A stretch of 35,430 nucleotides of DNA from an uncultured Veillonellaceae bacterium (GCA_945876385.1 CAMCNU010000013.1:1-35430); one strand, 5' to 3'; positions 18,381 through 29,469 are shown, numbered from the stretch's first letter. Notes: generated from the sequence alone by a model not told the origin. Made by a program: numbers and translations.

Positions 18381-19355
18381 CTGTTCTCGCCGCTTTCCTT
18401 TCGTGTATACACGATACATCCCCACCGCCACACGTATCGCGAGCATCACGCCCATCGATTGCCGAATCCGGTGATTGCTCACACTCACCGCCACAACATC
18501 CTGCCCCGTCTGCCGCCTGCCGCCATCACGCCACACCCACCCGCCGCACTCACCCCATCACGCCCGACACACCGACCGATTGACAAACACACCGACCCCA
18601 CGGTACGCGAACCGCTCACCATCACCACCGCATCGCCACTCGAGCGTCAGCGTACATCCCCTCCCGCCACGTCAATCACGCACACTCACCGCCACATCAC
18701 CACGCAACCGCCACCGTATATCATCCTCACGTCACGTCAATCACGCACACTCACCGCCGCATCGCCACTCGGGCGTCACCGTACATCCCCTCACGCCATG
18801 TCGATTACACACACTCACCGCCACGCCACCACTCACTCACCACGCAACCGTACACCGATTACACACAAGACACGCTACCGTGCCCACACGCTGCCCGCGT
18901 AAACACCGACCGCCGGACGAATACATCACCCGCGCGCCACTCCACCCGCTCGCCAGCCCGCGTGCCGCACGTCATCATACACCGACCACACGCCCATTCT
19001 CCCCGGCTCAATGAGCCGACTTCGTACGGCGGTCGCCTTACGCGCCGACCGATTTCCCACTACACCGACCGCTCACTATCATCACCGCACCGCCACTCAC
19101 TCAACACTCACCCGCTATTACACATCGACTGCATGCACCTTCACACCACTCGACCGTAATTGGCGGATACCGCCTGACGCTCACCACTTATCTGACAGCG
19201 TTCGCTCCGTTCTCCGCCGCCGCATAGTCATGCATGATAGCCGGCGCATCGCCCGCCGTTTCATGCATCCGCTCCCCACTCCGCGTGCCGCCTTTGTTTC
19301 TCACGCCCCGAACCGTCTGTACACGACGGCATTCGATTCCCGAAAATCCGCACAC
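18381..19355. other. Gene-free, C-rich and G-poor repeat tract
   Basis: Nearly 1 kb between the pyc promoter and the rplQ terminator with no credible gene. The plus strand is strongly C- and A-rich and poor in G: I count 33 C to 8 G in 18481-18540 and 31 C to 8 G in 18541-18600. Short strings such as CACTCACCGCCA recur in varied form. Three plus-strand frames stay open through parts of it, giving His/Thr/Pro/Arg-rich translations; this follows from the scarcity of stop codons in such sequence, and none has a ribosome binding site. The minus strand has no open frame of note. A short hairpin CGGCTC-AAT-GAGCCG lies at 19004-19018. I see no tRNA or known RNA here. Confidence 0.65.
18651..18843. 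repeat. Degenerate tandem repeat, unit about 64-65 bp
   Basis: Three units begin at about 18651, 18715 and 18780, each opening CGTA(C/T)ATC. A 26-base core is identical at 18668-18693 and 18733-18758, and recurs with changes at 18797-18822. Over a longer span, 18623-18703 and 18752-18832 align without gaps at 71 of 81 positions. Further weaker copies appear at about 18849 and around 19065-19100. Confidence 0.75.
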
Positions 19356-19380
19356 AAAAACAGACCGCCGTAGCGGTCTG
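19356..19380 (-). terminator. Terminator after rplQ, end of the ribosomal operon
   Basis: The eight-base arms CAGACCGC (19361-19368) and GCGGTCTG (19373-19380) enclose the loop CGTA, with five T following on the minus strand (19356-19360). It lies 11 bases past the rplQ stop. Confidence 0.9.
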
Positions 19381-19391
19381 CTTTGATTGTC

Positions 19392-19730
19392 TTATACCAA
19401 TTCGATGATGACCATCGGGGCTGCGTCACCTTTGCGCGGTCCCAGTTTCATAATGCGGGTATAACCGCCGTTGCGGTCCGCATATTTTTCTGCGATTTCG
19501 CTGAAGAGTTTCGCAACCACGCCTTCGTCCGTGACAAACGCCAACGCCTGACGACGGGCATGCAAATCACCGCGTTTACCGAGCGTAATCATTTGCTCGG
19601 CGACACGCCGCAATTCTTTCGCCTTGGTTTCCGTCGTTTCGATGCGTTCATGACGGAGCAAAGAGGTCACCATGCTGCGCAACAGGGCTTTACGTGCCGA
19701 GCTGTCGCGTCCGATTTTACTTTGGGCCAT
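19392..19730 (-). CDS. rplQ: 50S ribosomal protein L17
   Basis: L17 lies near the exit tunnel side of the 50S subunit. The 112-residue product has the expected start, [17 protein letters not shown], and the motifs [15 protein letters not shown] and [24 protein letters not shown] precedes the ATG. It is the last gene of the alpha cluster, 11 bases after rpoA, and is followed by a clear terminator; the ecfA/ecfT/truA genes often found next in Clostridia are absent here. Confidence 0.97.
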   Translation of the reverse strand: MAQSKIGRDSSARKALLRSMVTSLLRHERIETTETKAKELRRVAEQMITLGKRGDLHARRQALAFVTDEGVVAKLFSEIAEKYADRNGGYTRIMKLGPRKGDAAPMVIIELV

Positions 19731-19741
19731 TCTCTTTCCTC

Positions 19742-20722
19742 CTATTCGTCCTTGCTTTTCAACATCAGATTTCGGCCTTCATACGCGGCCAACCGTTCTT
19801 TGATTTCGTCAATCGACTTTTTGCCCAAATTCCGTACTTTGGACAAATCATCTTCCGTCTTTTCGACAAGTTCCGCCAATGTATTGATATTGGCACGTTT
19901 CAGACAATTGAATGCCCGCACGGAAAGTTCCAAGTCGTCAATTTTGATTTCTTCCAAATTGAGTTCTTTTTCCGCCGGTTCATGTCCTTGTCCCCGACCG
20001 CAGTCACCGATGTCAATCAGCGTCGGGTCGCTCGCCAAATGGGTAAATTCACACAGGTAGCTCATCAGTACCGCAGCCGATTTGGCTACCGCATCCGCGG
20101 CATCAATCGAACCGTCAGTCGTCACTTCCAGTGTCATTTTGTCATGGTCGAGTTCATTGCCGACACGCGTATCGGTGACGGTGTAGTTGGCACGTAACAC
20201 CGGGGAAAATATCGAATCGATCGGGATGACACCGATGGCATCATCTTCCCGTTTGTTTTTCGTTGCCGGTACATATCCGTGCCCTTTGTCGACGGTCAGC
20301 GTCATGACAATGTGGGCATCGTTATCCAATGTCGCAATATGCAAATCTTTGTTCAGGATTTCCAATTCCGAAGGAACCGTAATATCGCCGGCGGTAAATT
20401 CGCCTTCACCGTGGATATCGACAACGATATCCAGCGGCAGGTCCGCTTCGGAATACGATTTGAAGCAGACTTTTTTGAGGCTCAAAATGATATCCGTCAC
20501 GTCTTCCCGCACACCGGGAATCGTCGAGAATTCATGTAACACGCCGTCAATTTTGATGGAGGTAATAGCGACTCCGTCAAGCGAAGACAGGAGTACGCGC
20601 CGCAAGCTATTGCCCAGAGTGATGCCGTAACCGCGATCGAGCGGCTCGCAGACAAATTTCCCGTAGCGTCCGTCATCTGACAGTTCCACCGTTTCGATCG
20701 TAAAATTCTTTTCTTCAATCAT
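19742..20722 (-). CDS. rpoA: DNA-directed RNA polymerase subunit alpha
   Basis: The alpha subunit dimerises to nucleate RNA polymerase and contacts UP elements and activators through its C-terminal domain. The 326-residue product contains the N-terminal assembly domain ([33 protein letters not shown]) and the helical C-terminal domain ([35 protein letters not shown]). AGGAGG precedes the ATG. It follows rpsK after only 41 bases, with no rpsD in between. Confidence 0.98.
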   Translation of the reverse strand: MIEEKNFTIETVELSDDGRYGKFVCEPLDRGYGITLGNSLRRVLLSSLDGVAITSIKIDGVLHEFSTIPGVREDVTDIILSLKKVCFKSYSEADLPLDIVVDIHGEGEFTAGDITVPSELEILNKDLHIATLDNDAHIVMTLTVDKGHGYVPATKNKREDDAIGVIPIDSIFSPVLRANYTVTDTRVGNELDHDKMTLEVTTDGSIDAADAVAKSAAVLMSYLCEFTHLASDPTLIDIGDCGRGQGHEPAEKELNLEEIKIDDLELSVRAFNCLKRANINTLAELVEKTEDDLSKVRNLGKKSIDEIKERLAAYEGRNLMLKSKDE

Positions 20723-20763
20723 GCGGGAATCCTCCTCCTATACAACCAGTTACCATCCGTAGA

Positions 20764-21147
20764 TTATACGCGACGTCGTTTCGGAGGACGGCAGCCGTTG
20801 TGCGGAATCGGTGTCACGTCTTTAATCATGTTGACATCGAGTCCTGCCGCCTGCAAGGCGCGGATTGCCGCTTCGCGACCTGCCCCCGGACCTTTGACAT
20901 ATACTTCTACTTCCCGAAGTCCCTGTTCCATCGCCGCTTTGGCTGCCTGTTCCGCCGCCATCTGTGCCGCAAACGGCGTGCTCTTACGCGAACCGCGGAA
21001 GCCCAATCCGCCTGCCGAAGCCCAGGAAAGGGTGTTACCGTTGGTATCCGTAATGGTCACGATGGTGTTGTTGAATGTCGAACGGATATGTGCCGCGCCC
21101 GACTCTACATGTTTCTTTTCTTTTTTTCTCGTACGTTGTTTTGCCAT
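20764..21147 (-). CDS. rpsK: 30S ribosomal protein S11
   Basis: S11 forms part of the 30S platform and the mRNA exit channel. The 127-residue product has a basic N-terminal tail ([12 protein letters not shown]), then [15 protein letters not shown], the central [14 protein letters not shown], and the C-terminal [16 protein letters not shown]. It lies in the alpha cluster, 21 bases after rpsM. Confidence 0.97.
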   Translation of the reverse strand: MAKQRTRKKEKKHVESGAAHIRSTFNNTIVTITDTNGNTLSWASAGGLGFRGSRKSTPFAAQMAAEQAAKAAMEQGLREVEVYVKGPGAGREAAIRALQAAGLDVNMIKDVTPIPHNGCRPPKRRRV

Positions 21148-21168
21148 TTAGTTCCCCTCCTTTACTTC

Positions 21169-21534
21169 TTATTTCTTCTTCCCGGCAATGGTCTTCTTCG
21201 GACCTTTGCGGGTACGTGCATTCGTTTTTGTGCGTTGTCCGCGTACGGGAAGTCCCGCACGATGACGACGGCCGCGATAGGAATTGATTTCCACTAAGCG
21301 CTTGATGTTCAGGGATTCTTCGCGACGAAGATCGCCTTCTACCTTATAATGATCGATTGTTTCACGCAACTTGGCGACTTCATCTTCTGTCAGGTCGCGA
21401 ACTCGTGTATCCGGATTCACACCGGACACCTCCAAAATTTTCTTGGAAAGGGTCAGGCCAATACCATAAATATAGGTCAAGCCAATCTCAACGCGCTTAT
21501 CACGGGGTAAGTCTACACCGGCTATACGTGCCAT
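21169..21534 (-). CDS. rpsM: 30S ribosomal protein S13
   Basis: S13 sits in the head of the 30S subunit and bridges to the 50S subunit and P-site tRNA. The 121-residue product starts [20 protein letters not shown] and ends in the usual basic tail ([20 protein letters not shown]). GGAGGTGG precedes the ATG at 21534. Confidence 0.97.
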   Translation of the reverse strand: MARIAGVDLPRDKRVEIGLTYIYGIGLTLSKKILEVSGVNPDTRVRDLTEDEVAKLRETIDHYKVEGDLRREESLNIKRLVEINSYRGRRHRAGLPVRGQRTKTNARTRKGPKKTIAGKKK

Positions 21535-21549
21535 CTACTCTCCACCTCC

Positions 21550-21663
21550 TTATCCTTGTCTTTGTTTATGTTTCGGATTATCGCAAATGACCATGACACG
21601 GCCTTTGCGTTTAATCACTTTGCACTTGTCGCAAATTTTCTTTACGGACGGTCTTACTTTCAT
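21550..21663 (-). CDS. rpmJ: 50S ribosomal protein L36, zinc-binding form
   Basis: A 37-residue gene found by reading the gap between infA and rpsM. The product starts [16 protein letters not shown] and keeps all four zinc ligands of the C+ form, Cys11, Cys14, Cys27 and His32. An AGGAGG-type site precedes the ATG at 21663. The order infA-rpmJ-rpsM is standard. Confidence 0.95.
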   Translation of the reverse strand: MKVRPSVKKICDKCKVIKRKGRVMVICDNPKHKQRQG

Positions 21664-21686
21664 GTTGAACCTCCTTTTAAAAGGGC

Positions 21687-21905
21687 TTACTTAAAGCGAT
21701 AGGTTATCCGGCCGCGGTTCAAGTCATATGGCGTCAATTCCATTGTCACTCTGTCGCCCGGCAAAATCCGGATAAAGTTCATGCGCATCTTTCCCGATAC
21801 GTGGGCCGTGACGATATGACCGTTTTCGAGTTTCACTTTGAACATCGCATTCGGCAATGCTTCCACTACCTTGCCCTCTACTTCAATGACGTCTTCCTTG
21901 CTCAT
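21687..21905 (-). CDS. infA: Translation initiation factor IF-1
   Basis: IF-1 blocks the A site during initiation. The 72-residue product has the classic OB-fold start [20 protein letters not shown] and [17 protein letters not shown]. The correct ATG is at 21905, preceded by AGGAGG. A longer in-frame upstream ATG would add a non-conserved tail and is rejected. The start lies inside the last codons of the KOW gene (stop at 21883), so the two are probably translationally coupled. Confidence 0.97.
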   Translation of the reverse strand: MSKEDVIEVEGKVVEALPNAMFKVKLENGHIVTAHVSGKMRMNFIRILPGDRVTMELTPYDLNRGRITYRFK

Positions 21906-22166
21906 CGGAGCCTCCTTTTGCTTGTGCGTCGGCAATTGCCGCTCGGATTTCTTCATCGCGCCATTCCCCTGTGACGGTCATCGCTTCGCCTTGCGGCGAG
22001 ACCGCTTGGAGATGACGGATGTTTTTACGTTTCGGGTGAGCGACGGTACGCTTCCGGCCGTCAGCCACGTACACGTATTGCTCCGATTCCGTACCGATAA
22101 TCACACAGTAGCATCCCCGTTCCCTGCCGGCCGTCACTTTGACCACCCGACCGATATGCATCCGTG

Positions 22167-22173
<7 letters not shown>
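21883..22173 (-). CDS. KOW-domain (L14e-like) RNA-binding protein
   Basis: A 96-residue protein with an N-terminal KOW-type barrel: [21 protein letters not shown], then [19 protein letters not shown]. It resembles the small KOW proteins found between map and infA in many Clostridia and relatives, of unknown function but expected to bind rRNA. Its ATG overlaps the map stop (ATGCTGA), and its 3' end overlaps infA by 23 bases. An internal ATG (MHIGRV) is a possible alternative start. Confidence 0.85.
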
Positions 22174-23584
<1,411 letters not shown>

Positions 23585-24847
23585 TTACTTCATAAATCCT
23601 TCATAATGACGGGTAATCATCATTGATTCGATTTGTTTCATCGTATCGATGGCGACCCCGACAACAATCAGCAGTGCCGTACCGCCGAAGTAAACGCCCT
23701 GGATGCCGGTCACATTGCCGAGAATATTCGGCAAAATCGCCACAAACGCCAGGAAGAACGCCCCGGCCAATGTGATGCGCGTCAAGACGCGATCCAGATA
23801 GTCGGCCGTCGGCTGACCCGGACGAATCCCGGGCACAAAGCCGCCGTATTTTTTCATGTTGTCGGCAATATCGGCGATATTGACGGAAATCGCGGTATAG
23901 AAGTAGGTGAAGAATACAATCAGAATCGCATACAATACCGTATTCAATACCGTCCCCCAGGTAAAGAGGTTGGCGATTTCTTTCAGCCACGCTACGTCAA
24001 TAAACTGGACCAACGTTACCGGCAGCATCAAAATCGACGACGCAAAGATAATCGGAATGACCCCCGCTTGGTTGACCTTGAGCGGCAAATGGGTCGAATG
24101 CCCGCCGTACATTTTGCGTCCGACGACGCGTTTGGAGTACTGGACGGGGATTTTGCGCGCGCCCTGTGTCACCGCGACGACGATGACCGTCATGGCGACC
24201 GCAATCAGCAGGAACAGCCCGGCCTGAAACAGATTGACCGTTCCGGTCCGCAAGTATTCGGCGATGACGCGAAGTCCGTCCGGAAAGCGGGCGACAATCC
24301 CGGCAAAGATGATGAGGGAGATTCCGTTCCCTACCCCTTTTTCCGTAATCTGTTCACCGACCCACATCAGGAAACAAGTCCCCGCCGTGAGGGTAATCGC
24401 AATCATCAAGACCGAGAAGATACTGTTGTCCACCAGTGCCTGGTTGACACGCAAGGCCCACGCCATCCCGAACGCTTGGATAAACCCGAGCAATACGGTA
24501 CCGTAACGGGTGACCTTTTGTATCTTCTTGTAACCGTCCTGGCCGTCTTTTTTCCATTCTTCAAAAATCGGTACGACCGCCGTCAACAGCTGCATGATAA
24601 TCGATGCATTGATGTACGGGGTAATACTCATGGCAAAGACGGAAAACTTGCTCAGTGCGCCACCGGCAAATAAATCCAAAAATCCGAAGAGGTTGCCGCT
24701 GGAAAACAGATGCTCGATCACACTGGCGTCGACTCCCGGTACCGGAATATGAATCCCGGCCCGAAAGACAATGAACATGACGAACGTATAGATTAAGCGG
24801 TTGCGAAGCTCCGTAATCTGAAATATGTTCGAAAGTTTCTCGAGCAT
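23585..24847 (-). CDS. secY: Protein translocase subunit SecY
   Basis: SecY is the channel of the Sec translocon in the cytoplasmic membrane. The 420-residue product has ten hydrophobic segments, the plug region after TM1 (FRAGIHIPVPGVD), GIGNGIS-type GVGNGISLIIFAGI, and the basic cytosolic loop QGARKIPVQYSKR that contacts the ribosome. Its ATG shares one base with the rplO stop. Confidence 0.97.
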   Translation of the reverse strand: MLEKLSNIFQITELRNRLIYTFVMFIVFRAGIHIPVPGVDASVIEHLFSSGNLFGFLDLFAGGALSKFSVFAMSITPYINASIIMQLLTAVVPIFEEWKKDGQDGYKKIQKVTRYGTVLLGFIQAFGMAWALRVNQALVDNSIFSVLMIAITLTAGTCFLMWVGEQITEKGVGNGISLIIFAGIVARFPDGLRVIAEYLRTGTVNLFQAGLFLLIAVAMTVIVVAVTQGARKIPVQYSKRVVGRKMYGGHSTHLPLKVNQAGVIPIIFASSILMLPVTLVQFIDVAWLKEIANLFTWGTVLNTVLYAILIVFFTYFYTAISVNIADIADNMKKYGGFVPGIRPGQPTADYLDRVLTRITLAGAFFLAFVAILPNILGNVTGIQGVYFGGTALLIVVGVAIDTMKQIESMMITRHYEGFMK

Positions 24848-25287
24848 CAGATCACCTCTACTTTACCACCGGCCGCTTCAATTTTTTCCCGTGCGGTCTG
24901 TGTAAATCCGTGTGCTTTGACCGTCACGGATTTCGACAATTCACCGTTTCCGAGGATACGAATCCCGTCACGGACATTTTTCAAAATCCCTTTTTCAATC
25001 AAGCTGACCGGATCCACCACATCACCGTTTTCAAAACGGTTCAGCTGTTCAACATTGACTTGCGCATAGTCCGCCGCAAAAATGTTGGTAAATCCGCGCT
25101 TCGGCAAGCGCCGGTACAACGGCATCTGCCCGCCTTCAAATCCCGGCCGGCTCGAACCGCCCGAACGCGCGTACAAGCCTTTGGTACCCCGACCGGAGGT
25201 TTTACCCAAGCCGCTGCCGAGGCCGCGACCGACGCGGCGACGTGCTCTTTTCGATCCTTTTTGAGGACTGAGTTCATGAAGTTTCAT
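24847..25287 (-). CDS. rplO: 50S ribosomal protein L15
   Basis: L15 stabilises the core of the 50S subunit. The 146-residue product has the long Gly/Arg extension [20 protein letters not shown], then [20 protein letters not shown] and a globular C-terminal part. The overlap with secY and its position after rpmD are standard. Confidence 0.97.
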   Translation of the reverse strand: MKLHELSPQKGSKRARRRVGRGLGSGLGKTSGRGTKGLYARSGGSSRPGFEGGQMPLYRRLPKRGFTNIFAADYAQVNVEQLNRFENGDVVDPVSLIEKGILKNVRDGIRILGNGELSKSVTVKAHGFTQTAREKIEAAGGKVEVI

Positions 25288-25304
25288 GCTTCCACCTCCT
25301 TCGG

Positions 25305-25484
25305 TTATGCTTCGGTTACTTCCACCAAATGGCGAACGCGGAAAATCATGCCTTCAATCTGCGGCGTGAGTTCCTGTTCGACCGTGGAATTGGTTTTCTT
25401 CAAGCCCAACGCTTTGACCGTCGCGCGCTGACGTTCCGTGCTGCCGATCAAGCTTTTCTTCAAACGAATGGTTACTTTTGCCAT
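25305..25484 (-). CDS. rpmD: 50S ribosomal protein L30
   Basis: A 59-residue gene found in the gap between rpsE and rplO. The product begins [20 protein letters not shown] and continues [16 protein letters not shown], the L30 signature. AGGCGG/GGAGG-like bases precede the ATG at 25484. Confidence 0.95.
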   Translation of the reverse strand: MAKVTIRLKKSLIGSTERQRATVKALGLKKTNSTVEQELTPQIEGMIFRVRHLVEVTEA

Positions 25485-25496
25485 GGTTCCGCCTCC

Positions 25497-25997
25497 TTAG
25501 GTATACAACTCGTCGACGGTTTTTCCACGCAATGCGGCGATATCTTCCGCACGCCGTAACTGTGTCAGGCCGGCAATCGTCGCCTTGACCATGTTCATCG
25601 GATTGGCCGAGCCGATCGATTTGGTGAGAATATTGCGTACCCCCGCCAGTTCCAATACCGCACGGACCGGGCCGCCGGCGATAACGCCGCAACCTTCCGC
25701 AGCCGGTTTCAGGAATACCTTGCCGGCTCCCCAAATCCCTGTCACTGCATACGGTACCGTACCGTTTTTAATATTCACCCGGACCATATTCTTCTTGGCA
25801 TCTTCGACACCCTTGCGAATCGCTTCCGGTACTTCTTTAGCTTTGCCCATTCCTGCGCCGACATTGCCCTTGCCGTCGCCGACAACAACCAATGCGCTGA
25901 AGGAGAACCGGGTCCCGCCTTTGACTACTTTCGCTACGCGATTAATAAAGACGACCTTTTCCTGCAGATCGGATTCTTTATTTTCAAATCTTGCCAT
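25497..25997 (-). CDS. rpsE: 30S ribosomal protein S5
   Basis: S5 lies at the mRNA entrance and supports decoding fidelity. The 166-residue product has [21 protein letters not shown], the double-stranded-RNA-binding part, and [19 protein letters not shown]. It lies 20 bases after rplR. Confidence 0.97.
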   Translation of the reverse strand: MARFENKESDLQEKVVFINRVAKVVKGGTRFSFSALVVVGDGKGNVGAGMGKAKEVPEAIRKGVEDAKKNMVRVNIKNGTVPYAVTGIWGAGKVFLKPAAEGCGVIAGGPVRAVLELAGVRNILTKSIGSANPMNMVKATIAGLTQLRRAEDIAALRGKTVDELYT

Positions 25998-26017
25998 CTA
26001 CCGTGTTCCTCCTTTGC

Positions 26018-26383
26018 TCAGAATGTTAAGCCGCCTTCGCGTGCGCCGTCTGCCAGCGCTGCGACACGACCGTGATAAATATACCCGCCGCGGTCAAAGA
26101 CAACCGTATCGATGCCTTTTTCCAACGCGCGTTTGGCGACCAGTTCACCGACGGCTTTCGCCGCTTCCTTGTTGCCGCCGTACGGATGCGCCGCTTTTAC
26201 ATCCGCATCCAACGAGCAAGCCGCTGCCAATGTACGGCCGCTGGCGTCATCAATGACTTGTGCATAGATATTCGCCAGACTGCGGTATACATTCAAACGC
26301 GGACGTTCGGCCGTGCCGGCAATATGCCGACGCAAACGGGCATGACGGCGTTGACGTGCTTCACTTCGTTTATTCTTACGCAA
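26018..26383 (-). CDS. rplR: 50S ribosomal protein L18
   Basis: L18 binds 5S rRNA and joins it to the 50S subunit. The motifs [38 protein letters not shown] and [14 protein letters not shown] are diagnostic. No ATG is available. A GTG at 26392 is only two bases from the AAGGGAG-type ribosome binding site, whereas a TTG at 26383 is eight bases away, so I place the start there (121 residues). The GTG start (124 residues) remains possible. Confidence 0.93.
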   Translation of the reverse strand: MRKNKRSEARQRRHARLRRHIAGTAERPRLNVYRSLANIYAQVIDDASGRTLAAACSLDADVKAAHPYGGNKEAAKAVGELVAKRALEKGIDTVVFDRGGYIYHGRVAALADGAREGGLTF

Positions 26384-26404
26384 CTTGTCCACTCCCTTCC
26401 GAAC

Positions 26405-26944
26405 TTACTTCGCACCGGTCTTGCCGGCTTTACGACGTACATGCTCGCCTTCATAGCGAATCCCTTTGCCTTTGTACGGCTCCGGACGACGCCAATTGCG
26501 AATTTCCGCGGCCACTTGGCCGACTACTTCTTTGTCAATCCCGCTGACGACGATTTTCGTCGCGGCCGGCGTTTCAAAGCTGATCCCCGCCGGCGGTTCG
26601 ATTTCAACCGGATGCGAGAACCCGAGCGTCAAGTTCAGATTCTTGCCTTTCATCGCGGCACGATAGCCGACACCGACGATTTCCAGCGTCTTGGTGTAGC
26701 CTTCCGTCACGCCGACGACCATGTTGTGAATCAGCGAGCGTGTCAGTCCGTGCAACGAACGATGTTCGATGTCGTCGGACGGACGGCTGACCAGTATTTC
26801 ATTATTTTCCAGTTTTACCTGAATATCTTGGGGCAAACGATGCGCCAGTGTACCTTTCGGTCCTTTGACCGTCACTTCGGCATCGCCGATCGTCACGTCC
26901 ACGCCCTGCGGAACGGCAATCGGTTTATTCCCTATACGAGACAT
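26405..26944 (-). CDS. rplF: 50S ribosomal protein L6
   Basis: L6 lies at the base of the L7/L12 stalk near the factor-binding site. The 179-residue product starts [19 protein letters not shown] and ends with the signature [20 protein letters not shown]. Normal length. Confidence 0.97.
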   Translation of the reverse strand: MSRIGNKPIAVPQGVDVTIGDAEVTVKGPKGTLAHRLPQDIQVKLENNEILVSRPSDDIEHRSLHGLTRSLIHNMVVGVTEGYTKTLEIVGVGYRAAMKGKNLNLTLGFSHPVEIEPPAGISFETPAATKIVVSGIDKEVVGQVAAEIRNWRRPEPYKGKGIRYEGEHVRRKAGKTGAK

Positions 26945-26960
26945 ATGATACCTCCTCCGC

Positions 26961-27362
26961 TTACCAGACGTAGGCGATTACTTCGCCGCCGAGACCTTCG
27001 CGACGTGCGTCGCGGTCGCTCATCATCCCTTTGGATGTCGATACGATAGCAATCCCCAAGCCACCGAGTACACGGGGCAATTCGTCTTTTTTCGCATAGA
27101 CTCTCAAGCCGGGTTTGGAAATCTTTTTCAAGCCCGAAATGACTTTTTCTTTATTCGCACCGTACTTGAGCGTAACGCGCAATACGGGGTGGCCGCCTTC
27201 TTCCTGTACTTCTTCATAGCCGCGGATAAACCCTTCCGCCGCTAAGATATCAAGCATCGCGACTTTGACTTTCGACGCCGGCATATCCACTGTGTCGTGA
27301 TTGGCAGCGTTTGCGTTGCGAATACGAGTGAGCATATCCGCAATCGGATCGGTCATTACCAT
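26961..27362 (-). CDS. rpsH: 30S ribosomal protein S8
   Basis: S8 binds the central domain of 16S rRNA and in E. coli represses the spc operon. The 133-residue product contains [15 protein letters not shown] and, at its end, [20 protein letters not shown]. Of two candidate ATG codons, 27362 is best placed after AGGAGG; the second, 27356, is the family's more usual start. Confidence 0.96.
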   Translation of the reverse strand: MVMTDPIADMLTRIRNANAANHDTVDMPASKVKVAMLDILAAEGFIRGYEEVQEEGGHPVLRVTLKYGANKEKVISGLKKISKPGLRVYAKKDELPRVLGGLGIAIVSTSKGMMSDRDARREGLGGEVIAYVW

Positions 27363-27389
27363 ATCTTATACCTCCTCCCACTCTTCGGG

Positions 27390-27659
27390 TTACCAGCTGG
27401 CCTTTTTGACGCCGGGAATCTGTCCTTCATATGCCAAGTCGCGGAATGCGACACGCGCAATACCGAACTTACGCATATACGCATGCGGACGTCCCGTCAG
27501 CTGACAACGATTATGTAACCGGGTGGGGGAAGCATTACGGGGCAGCTTACTCAGTGCGGCATAGTCGCCTTTGGCTTTCAGCTCGGCACGAAGCGCAGCG
27601 TATTTTTCCACCATTTTACGGCGTTTCTTTTCACGTTCAATCATTGATTTCTTTGCCAT
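27390..27659 (-). CDS. rpsN: 30S ribosomal protein S14, long zinc-free form
   Basis: S14 lies in the 30S head. The 89-residue product is the C- type: it has the N-terminal extension [19 protein letters not shown] and only one cysteine ([17 protein letters not shown]), so no zinc can be bound by the usual CxxC pairs. Many Firmicutes carry the 61-residue zinc form at this operon position, so the long form here is noteworthy. Confidence 0.96.
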   Translation of the reverse strand: MAKKSMIEREKKRRKMVEKYAALRAELKAKGDYAALSKLPRNASPTRLHNRCQLTGRPHAYMRKFGIARVAFRDLAYEGQIPGVKKASW

Positions 27660-27677
27660 TGTACTTCCTCCTTTTCC

Positions 27678-28217
27678 TTATTTTTTGAACGGCATGCCGA
27701 ACGCATCCAGCAATGCCCGTGCTTCTTCATCCGTCTTGGCCGTGGTGACGATGATGATATCCATCCCGCGGACTTTGTCGATTTTATCGTAATCGATTTC
27801 CGGGAAAATCAGCTGTTCTTTAATCCCCATGCTGTAGTTCCCGCGGCCGTCAAACGACGTCGCGCTCACCCCACGAAAGTCGCGGACGCGCGGAATAGCG
27901 ATATTGATCAGCTTATCCAGAAATTCATACATTTTTTCGCCGCGCAGCGTGACTTTGCAGCCCAGCGCCATGTTTTCACGAATTTTGAAGTTCGCAATCG
28001 ATTTTTTGGCATGCGTGACAATCGGCTGTTGACCGGTAATCGTCGCCAAATCGGACACCGCGGCATCGAGTGCTTTGGAGTTCTGGACGGCTTCACCGAC
28101 ACCGATGTTGATGACGATTTTTTCCAATTTCGGAATTTCCATCACGTTGCCGTAGTTGAATTTATCATGCAGATTCTGCTTAATCTGCTCGTTGTACAAA
28201 TCTTTTAAACGAGACAC
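27678..28217 (-). CDS. rplE: 50S ribosomal protein L5
   Basis: L5 binds 5S rRNA and contacts P-site tRNA. The 179-residue product has [38 protein letters not shown] and the end [19 protein letters not shown]. It starts at a GTG (28217) with AGGAGG ten bases upstream. Confidence 0.97.
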   Translation of the reverse strand: MSRLKDLYNEQIKQNLHDKFNYGNVMEIPKLEKIVINIGVGEAVQNSKALDAAVSDLATITGQQPIVTHAKKSIANFKIRENMALGCKVTLRGEKMYEFLDKLINIAIPRVRDFRGVSATSFDGRGNYSMGIKEQLIFPEIDYDKIDKVRGMDIIIVTTAKTDEEARALLDAFGMPFKK

Positions 28218-28237
28218 CTTTTCGTCCTCCTTTCGTG

Positions 28238-28573
28238 TTATTTAACGGTATCGATAATCGTACCGCTCTTGACGGTCGCGCGTACATAGCTGCCGTCTTT
28301 TTGCTGCACCTTTTTGATGCGGCTCGGCTGTTTGGTCTTGGCATCGACAATCATGACATTGGAGACATGAATCGGTGCTTCTTTGGTAATAATCCCGCCT
28401 TGCGGATTTTTTTGGCTCGGTTTCGTGTGGCGTTTTACCTGGTTGATACCTTCTACGACCACGCGATCTTTGCTCGGCATCGCGGCAATAATCTTGCCCG
28501 TTTTGCCTTTGTCCTTGCCGGAGATTACCTGGACCGTATCACCGGTACGTACGTGTAATTTCTTTTTACTCAT
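28238..28573 (-). CDS. rplX: 50S ribosomal protein L24
   Basis: L24 starts 50S assembly. The 111-residue product carries the KOW motif [20 protein letters not shown] and then [20 protein letters not shown]. It lies 12 bases after rplN. Confidence 0.97.
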   Translation of the reverse strand: MSKKKLHVRTGDTVQVISGKDKGKTGKIIAAMPSKDRVVVEGINQVKRHTKPSQKNPQGGIITKEAPIHVSNVMIVDAKTKQPSRIKKVQQKDGSYVRATVKSGTIIDTVK

Positions 28574-28585
28574 TCCGGCACCTCC

Positions 28586-28954
28586 TTAGAGCACTTCCGG
28601 TGCGAGCGAGATAATTTTCATGAAATCGTTTTCACGCAATTCCCGGGCAACCGGTCCGAATATACGAGTCCCGCGAGGACTCTTGTCGTCTTTGATAATG
28701 ACGGCCGCGTTTTCGTCAAAGCGGATAAACGAACCGTCTTTGCGCTGCAGTCCTTTGACCGAACGGACGACAACGGCTTTTACCACATCACCTTTTTTAA
28801 CAACGCCCCCGGGTGATGCATCTTTTACGGAAGCGACGATTACGTCACCGATATTGGCATATTTGCGGAACGAACCGCCCAGCACTTTGATGCACAAAAT
28901 GCTTTTGGCGCCCGTGTTATCCGCCACGTTTAATCGGGTTTCTTGCTGTATCAT
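28586..28954 (-). CDS. rplN: 50S ribosomal protein L14
   Basis: L14 forms an intersubunit bridge with 16S rRNA. The 122-residue product starts [19 protein letters not shown] and includes [20 protein letters not shown] and the end [14 protein letters not shown]. Normal length. Confidence 0.97.
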   Translation of the reverse strand: MIQQETRLNVADNTGAKSILCIKVLGGSFRKYANIGDVIVASVKDASPGGVVKKGDVVKAVVVRSVKGLQRKDGSFIRFDENAAVIIKDDKSPRGTRIFGPVARELRENDFMKIISLAPEVL

Positions 28955-28969
28955 CGTAGTTCCCCCTTC

Positions 28970-29233
28970 TTAGACCTGTTCAGCACGGGCAACAATTTTT
29001 TCAACGCGCCAACATTTGTCTTTCGAGAGCGGCCGTGTTTCCACGATGCGTACTGTATCTCCCGGTTGGCATTCGTTATGTTCATCATGCGCCTTGAAAT
29101 GCTTCGTCGATTTCATCGGCTTTTTGTATAATTTGTGCGGTACTTTACGTTCAACGGCAACCACAACGGTTTTATCCATTTTATTGCTGATGACGACGCC
29201 GACACGTGCCTTGCGTACATTTCTTTCTTCCAC
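28970..29233 (-). CDS. rpsQ: 30S ribosomal protein S17
   Basis: S17 binds the 5' domain of 16S rRNA. The 87-residue product has [20 protein letters not shown] and [20 protein letters not shown]. The start is a GTG at 29233 with AGGAGG eight bases upstream. Confidence 0.96.
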   Translation of the reverse strand: MEERNVRKARVGVVISNKMDKTVVVAVERKVPHKLYKKPMKSTKHFKAHDEHNECQPGDTVRIVETRPLSKDKCWRVEKIVARAEQV

Positions 29234-29265
29234 TCGACTGACCTCCTTTACCGTTAGTATGCGAC

Positions 29266-29469
29266 TTACGCCTGTTGCGCTTTCAGTTCCGCTTCACGTT
29301 GCACCGTTTTGATGCGGGCAATCGTCTTTTTGACTTCACGGATACGCATCGGATTTTCCAATTGGCCGGTCGCATGTTGGAAACGGAGGTTAAACAGTTC
29401 TTCTTTCAGGCCGGCGATTTTTTCATTCATTTCGGCGGCACTCAAATCGCGAATCTCTTTTACCTTCAT
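29266..29469 (-). CDS. rpmC: 50S ribosomal protein L29
   Basis: L29 lies at the tunnel exit, next to L23. The 67-residue helical hairpin product starts [20 protein letters not shown] and has the signature [19 protein letters not shown]. The ATG overlaps the rplP stop as ATGA. Confidence 0.96.
   Translation of the reverse strand: MKVKEIRDLSAAEMNEKIAGLKEELFNLRFQHATGQLENPMRIREVKKTIARIKTVQREAELKAQQA

Noticed and set aside
18651-18843. Possible CRISPR array
   Set aside because: The units are degenerate and similar along their whole length, with no constant repeat alternating with unique spacers, and no cas gene is in the window.
19004-19018. CGGCTC-AAT-GAGCCG hairpin as a terminator or operator
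   Set aside because: Short stem, no U-tract on either side, and no gene end or start nearby.
18342-19373. Overlapping plus-strand open frames of 120-186 residues with His/Thr/Pro/Arg-rich repeats
   Set aside because: Several frames are open at once because the C- and A-rich sequence makes few stop codons. No ribosome binding site or codon pattern favours one frame.
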